From Jiella sonneratiae (lineage in GTDB: Bacteria; Pseudomonadota; Alphaproteobacteria; Rhizobiales; Rhizobiaceae): a DNA stretch of 64,000 bases. How positions within the stretch are numbered: position 1 is the stretch's first letter; the number at the start of each line of letters is the position of its first letter. Both the position numbers and the translations under genes were made by a program. This document shows positions 60,072 to 64,000 of this stretch, piece by piece. The notes beneath the pieces are model-generated. The model saw only the letters and a list, made by a program, of their open reading frames with translations. It did no database searches and was not told where the DNA came from. The stretch covers positions 1 through 64,000 of the forward strand of contig NZ_JAFMPY010000009.1 of the NCBI RefSeq assembly GCF_017353515.1. The letters run 5' to 3'.

Positions 60072-61394
60072 ATGTCCAATCTCACAATCGCCCTCCTGTC
60101 CTTTCCGGTCCTGCTCGTCCTCATCTTCGGGCGCATGCCGATCGGGCTCGCGATGCTCGTCTGCGGTTTCTTCGGCAACTGGCTGGTGCTCGGCCGCTTC
60201 ACGCCGATCCTCGCCCAGATGAAGACGCTGACCTTCACCACCTTCTCGAGCTACTCGCTGTCGATCATCCCGCTGTTCCTGCTGATGGGGCAGTTCGCGG
60301 CGAAAGGCGGGATGAGCCAGGCGCTGTTTCGCGCCGCGAACGGCTGGCTCGGCCACCGCAAGGGCGGCGTCGCCATGGCGGCGATCGGGGCCTGCGCCGG
60401 TTTCGGCGCGATCTGCGGCTCGTCGATCGCGACGGCGGCGACCATGGGCAAGGTGGCGCTGCCCGAACTCAAGCGCTTCGGCTACGACGGCGGCCTCGCC
60501 ACCGGCGCGCTCGCAGCCGGCGGCACGCTCGGCATCCTGATCCCGCCCTCGGTGATCCTCGTCATCTATGCCATCCTGACCGAGCAGAACATCGCCAAGC
60601 TGTTCCTCGCCGCCGTGGTGCCCGGCGTCCTCGCGATGCTCGGCTACATGCTGACCATCGCGATCTACGTGCGGCTGAAGCCGGAGGCGAGCGGCCTGCG
60701 CGACAAGGCGCCGATGGCCGAGCGGCTGCAGCTGACCCTCGACGTCTGGCCGGTGCTCCTCGTTTTCTTTCTCGTCGTCTTCGGCATCTATTTCGGCTGG
60801 TTCACCCCCACCGAGGGCGCGGCGATCGGCGCCGCCGGCACCGGCCTCATCGCGCTTCTCAACGGCGGCCTGAAGGACGGCGCGCTTGGCGAGGCGATCC
60901 GCGAGACGGCGGTCTCGACCGGCATGATCTTCCTGATCATCCTCGGCGCCGGCGTCTACAACGCCTTCCTGGCGCTCAGCCAGCTGCCGCAGGAGGCGGC
61001 CGCGTGGGTGGTCGGGCAGGGCTTTTCGCCGTGGACGGTGCTGACGGTGATCCTCCTCACCTATCTCGCCTTCGGCTGCGTGATGGATTCCCTGTCGATG
61101 ATCCTGCTCACCGTGCCGATCTTCTTTCCGATCGTCTCGGGGCTCGACTTCGGCTTGACGCCGGACGAGTTCGCGATCTGGTTCGGGATCCTCATCCTCA
61201 TCGTCGTCGAGGTCGGGCTGATCACTCCGCCGGTGGGGCTCAATCTCTTCGTCATCAACTCGATGGCGAAGGACACGCCGATGATCCGCACCTTCAAGGG
61301 GGCCGCGCCCTTCGTCGCCTCGGACATCGTCCGCACGACGATCCTCACGGTGTTCCCGGCGATCACGCTGTTTCTGGTCAGGTGGCTGTACTGA
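60072..61394 (+). CDS. dctM: TRAP transporter large permease (DctM-like)
   Basis: 440 residues, the normal DctM length with about 12 membrane segments. Signatures: SIIPLFLLMGQFAAKGGMSQ, GSSIATAATMGKVALPELKR, GTLGILIPPSVILVIYAILT, and the matching second half (FTPTEGAAIGA, VVEVGLITPPVGLNLFVINS). It is the ion-coupled transport subunit of the TRAP system encoded with dctP and dctQ. It lacks the repetitive tail seen in the other DctM in this window. Confidence 0.94.
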   Translation: MSNLTIALLSFPVLLVLIFGRMPIGLAMLVCGFFGNWLVLGRFTPILAQMKTLTFTTFSSYSLSIIPLFLLMGQFAAKGGMSQALFRAANGWLGHRKGGVAMAAIGACAGFGAICGSSIATAATMGKVALPELKRFGYDGGLATGALAAGGTLGILIPPSVILVIYAILTEQNIAKLFLAAVVPGVLAMLGYMLTIAIYVRLKPEASGLRDKAPMAERLQLTLDVWPVLLVFFLVVFGIYFGWFTPTEGAAIGAAGTGLIALLNGGLKDGALGEAIRETAVSTGMIFLIILGAGVYNAFLALSQLPQEAAAWVVGQGFSPWTVLTVILLTYLAFGCVMDSLSMILLTVPIFFPIVSGLDFGLTPDEFAIWFGILILIVVEVGLITPPVGLNLFVINSMAKDTPMIRTFKGAAPFVASDIVRTTILTVFPAITLFLVRWLY

Positions 61395-61462
61395 GGGCCG
61401 AGGCGTTGCGCCGAAGGGTCTGGACGTTGGTGAAGGCCCGTCGCTTGCGCGATCCTGCCCGC

Positions 61463-61845
61463 CTACCGCCGCGCGCGCCAGGCGTCCGGGACATGCACCG
61501 GCCAGCGGCGCGGCAGCACCGCGACGATGTCGAAGCGCAGCGAGAGCCTGGAAAAGTCGGGCTGCTTCGCCAGCCAGAGGTCGGCGGCGGCCTCGATCCG
61601 CCGCTGGGCGTTCCGGCCGACGGCATCCATCGCCATGACGAGGTTCGGCCGCGCCTTCACCTCGACGATGGCGACGAGGTCGCCGCGCCTCGCGATGATG
61701 TCGATCTCGCCGAGGCGGGTGCGGTACTGCCGCGCGAGGATGCGGTAGCCCTTCAGCCTGAGCGCCCAGGCGGCGAGCCACTCGCCGCGCTCGCCGCGCC
61801 AGAGGTGCCGGCGCCGCTTCTCGCTGCCGGCTGAGGGCTTCGTCT

Positions 61846-61849
<4 letters not shown>
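61463..61849 (-). CDS. yraN: UPF0102/YraN-family protein
   Basis: 128 residues. The nuclease-like core is typical: [44 protein letters not shown] (in two overlapping parts, with the Asp/Glu-x-Lys motif), and [10 protein letters not shown]. Exact function unknown; a Holliday-junction-resolvase-like fold is known for the family. The ATG overlaps the rsmI stop (ATGA), so the pair is an operon. Confidence 0.93.
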
Positions 61850-62742
<893 letters not shown>

Positions 62743-62924
62743 GGCTTCGCTGTAACGGCTCGGGGCGGCGTTTGACAATCGGCCGAAGGCGGCGGAGGGC
62801 GGGCGCCGCCCGACCCGGTTTTCCCTGTGATGCGCGACACAGAGCCGGCAGCGGCGGTTCGCTAGGGTCTTCTCATCGGGCAGGGCAATGGTGCCCCGCC
62901 CGGAACCCGCAAGGAGAAGCCCCC

Positions 62925-63158
62925 ATGCTGAAGAAGACCCTGATCAGCCTCGCCACGCTCGCCGTCCTCGCCACCGGCTCCGCCACCGCCGCCTCGGCCG
63001 GCTCCTATGGCCACGGCCACGGCTACAAGTCCTACGGCTACGACGACTATGACGGCTACAAGCGTCACTGCCGCTGGATGAAGAAGAAGATCCTCGTCGG
63101 CTACGACTACTACGGCGAGCCGATCTACAAGTGGAGGCGCTTCAAGGTCTGCCACTGA
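62925..63158 (+). CDS. Small secreted Tyr/Gly/His-rich protein
   Basis: 77 residues. Signal peptide MLKKTLISLATLAVLATG, cleavage near ASAG. The mature ~50 residues are rich in Tyr, Gly, His and Lys (SYGHGHGYKSYGYDDYDGY), with two cysteines (RHCRW and KVCH) that could form one disulfide. AAGGAGAA lies at ideal spacing. Similar tiny secreted proteins are common in Hyphomicrobiales without known role. A very strong terminator follows, so this is a single-gene transcript. Confidence 0.82.
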   Translation: MLKKTLISLATLAVLATGSATAASAGSYGHGHGYKSYGYDDYDGYKRHCRWMKKKILVGYDYYGEPIYKWRRFKVCH

Positions 63159-63185
63159 GCCGGACGCCGCAGGCCCATGGCAGAA

Positions 63186-63222
63186 GCGAAGGCCCCCGGC
63201 GTCCCGCGCCGGGGGCCTTCGC
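63186..63222. terminator. Very strong hairpin terminator
   Basis: A perfect 16-base stem (GCGAAGGCCCCCGGCG at 63186-63201, CGCCGGGGGCCTTCGC at 63207-63222) with a 5-base loop lies between the convergent small secreted protein gene and hemW. It can serve both strands. Confidence 0.8.
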
Positions 63223-63252
63223 GCGTCCATTTCCTGCCCGGACCGCGCCGCC

Positions 63253-64000
63253 TCACGCCAGATCCGCCACCACCGCGTCGAGCACCAGCATGCCGGCCGG
63301 CGTCGCGCGGATGCGGTCCGGCCCCAGGCGCTCGATCATGCCGTGATGGGCGAGGTCGATCTCGCTCGCCCGGTCGATGTCGCGGCCGGAAAGCCTGCGC
63401 CAGCGCGCCAGGTCGATGCCCTCGGTGAGCCGCAGCCCCATCAGAAGCAGCTCGTCGGCCTGTTCCTCCAGGCTCAGCTCCTCGTCGCTGACGGCCCCCG
63501 AGTCCCAGCTTTCCACCATCTTCAGCCAGGTCTCCGGCAGCGGCTCGTTGGCGATCGCATGGCGCTGGCCGTTCTCGCCCTTGAGCCGGCCGTGGGCGCC
63601 AGGGCCGACGCCGGCATAATAGCCGTAGCGCCAGTAGGTCAGGTTGTGGCGCGATTCCGCGCCCGGCACGGCATGGTTGGAGATCTCGTAGGCGGGAAGG
63701 CCGCGCGCCGCGGTCAGCGCCTGCGTCGCCTCGTAGAGCTCGGCCGAGAGTTCGCCGTCCGGCACCTTCAGCTTGCCGGCCTTGTGGAGCTCGAAGAACG
63801 GCGTCCCCATCTCGATGGTCAGCTGGTAGAGCGACAGGTGGTCGGCGGCGAGATCGATCGCCCGGGCGAGTTCCGCCTGCCAGGCCTCGACCGTCTGGTT
63901 CGGCCGGGCATAGATGAGGTCGAAGGAAAGCCGCGGGAAGATCTCGCGGGCGAGCCGGATCGCCTCCAGCGCCGCCGCGACGTCGTGCAGCCGGCCGAGA
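63253..64000 (-). CDS. hemW: HemW-type radical SAM protein, 3' part
   Basis: The frame is open to the right edge; about 249 C-terminal residues are visible and the radical-SAM cysteine motif lies outside. Visible landmarks: FDLIYARPNQTVEAWQAELA, HLSLYQLTIEMGTPFFELH, YEISNHAVPGAESRHNLTYW, and YYAGVGPGAHGRL. The C-terminal HemN-type domain (LLLMGLRLTEGIDL) ends normally. HemW is a haem chaperone related to coproporphyrinogen oxidase. It lies near rsmI-yraN. Confidence 0.92.
   Translation of the reverse strand, partial: LGRLHDVAAALEAIRLAREIFPRLSFDLIYARPNQTVEAWQAELARAIDLAADHLSLYQLTIEMGTPFFELHKAGKLKVPDGELSAELYEATQALTAARGLPAYEISNHAVPGAESRHNLTYWRYGYYAGVGPGAHGRLKGENGQRHAIANEPLPETWLKMVESWDSGAVSDEELSLEEQADELLLMGLRLTEGIDLARWRRLSGRDIDRASEIDLAHHGMIERLGPDRIRATPAGMLVLDAVVADLA

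Overview
The window is high-GC DNA (roughly two-thirds G+C by eye) with dense, often overlapping genes. Gene content and order point to an alphaproteobacterium of the order Hyphomicrobiales (Rhizobiales). Supporting signs are a DUF2948-hisD-UPF0262-phosphatase block, an rpmH-rnpA-yidC-(acetyltransferase)-engB block, short-form psd followed by pssA, several tripartite transporters, and two copies of a RIME-like palindromic intergenic repeat. An Aurantimonas/Jiella-like organism fits, but the genus cannot be fixed from sequence alone.

Layout. 0-3.7 kb: the end of a hybrid histidine kinase, then a two-gene operon of a di-haem cytochrome c peroxidase and a methyl-accepting chemotaxis protein. 4-7.1 kb: an ISL3-type insertion sequence next to a broken DUF2958 gene, an XRE regulator and a secreted protein. 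7.1-12.3 kb: an accessory segment with lower GC in places. It has an iteron-like repeat cluster, a zinc-ribbon protein, a small membrane coiled-coil protein, a large primase/DUF3987 replication protein, a Cro-like protein and a divergent CI-like repressor with a 7+7 bp operator palindrome. No integrase or structural genes are visible, so it looks like a stripped-down prophage or phage-satellite replication module. 12.6-18.9 kb: a tricarboxylate-type (TTT) transporter, a LysR regulator with two DNA-binding domains, and a LigJ-type hydratase, which together look like an aromatic or oxo-acid catabolic locus.

19-30 kb is a mixed chromosomal stretch: a tiny Lmo0937-type membrane protein, a Gfo/Idh/MocA oxidoreductase, dihydroorotase (pyrC, apparently starting at ATC), a DUF4424 protein, a TRAP QM pair whose large subunit has a repetitive Pro/Gly-rich tail, small HTH and secreted proteins, a LysR regulator, recX and a PfpI protein. 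30-41.6 kb is an exopolysaccharide locus: a Wzz/GumC-like co-polymerase, a Tat-exported GH10 glycosidase, a flippase, a DUF6492 protein, a WecG/TagA/CpsF transferase, GT4 and GT2 transferases, an O-antigen ligase/polymerase-like protein and an acyltransferase.

41.9-48.7 kb joins two blocks that are normally conserved separately: DUF2948-hisD-UPF0262-phosphatase on the plus strand, and rpmH-rnpA-yidC-acetyltransferase-engB on the minus strand. They meet at a RIME-like repeat. 49-52.7 kb encodes a 1223-residue, mostly low-complexity LysM protein. It is followed by an Atm1-type ABC exporter and psd-pssA for phosphatidylethanolamine synthesis. 56.7-61.4 kb holds a MetE-like methyltransferase and a divergent complete TRAP operon (dctPQM). 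The window ends with yraN-rsmI, a small Tyr/Gly/His-rich secreted protein with a strong terminator, and the 3' part of hemW.

Start codons were chosen by ribosome-binding site, signal peptide, overlap with the previous gene and family length; where these conflict it is stated.
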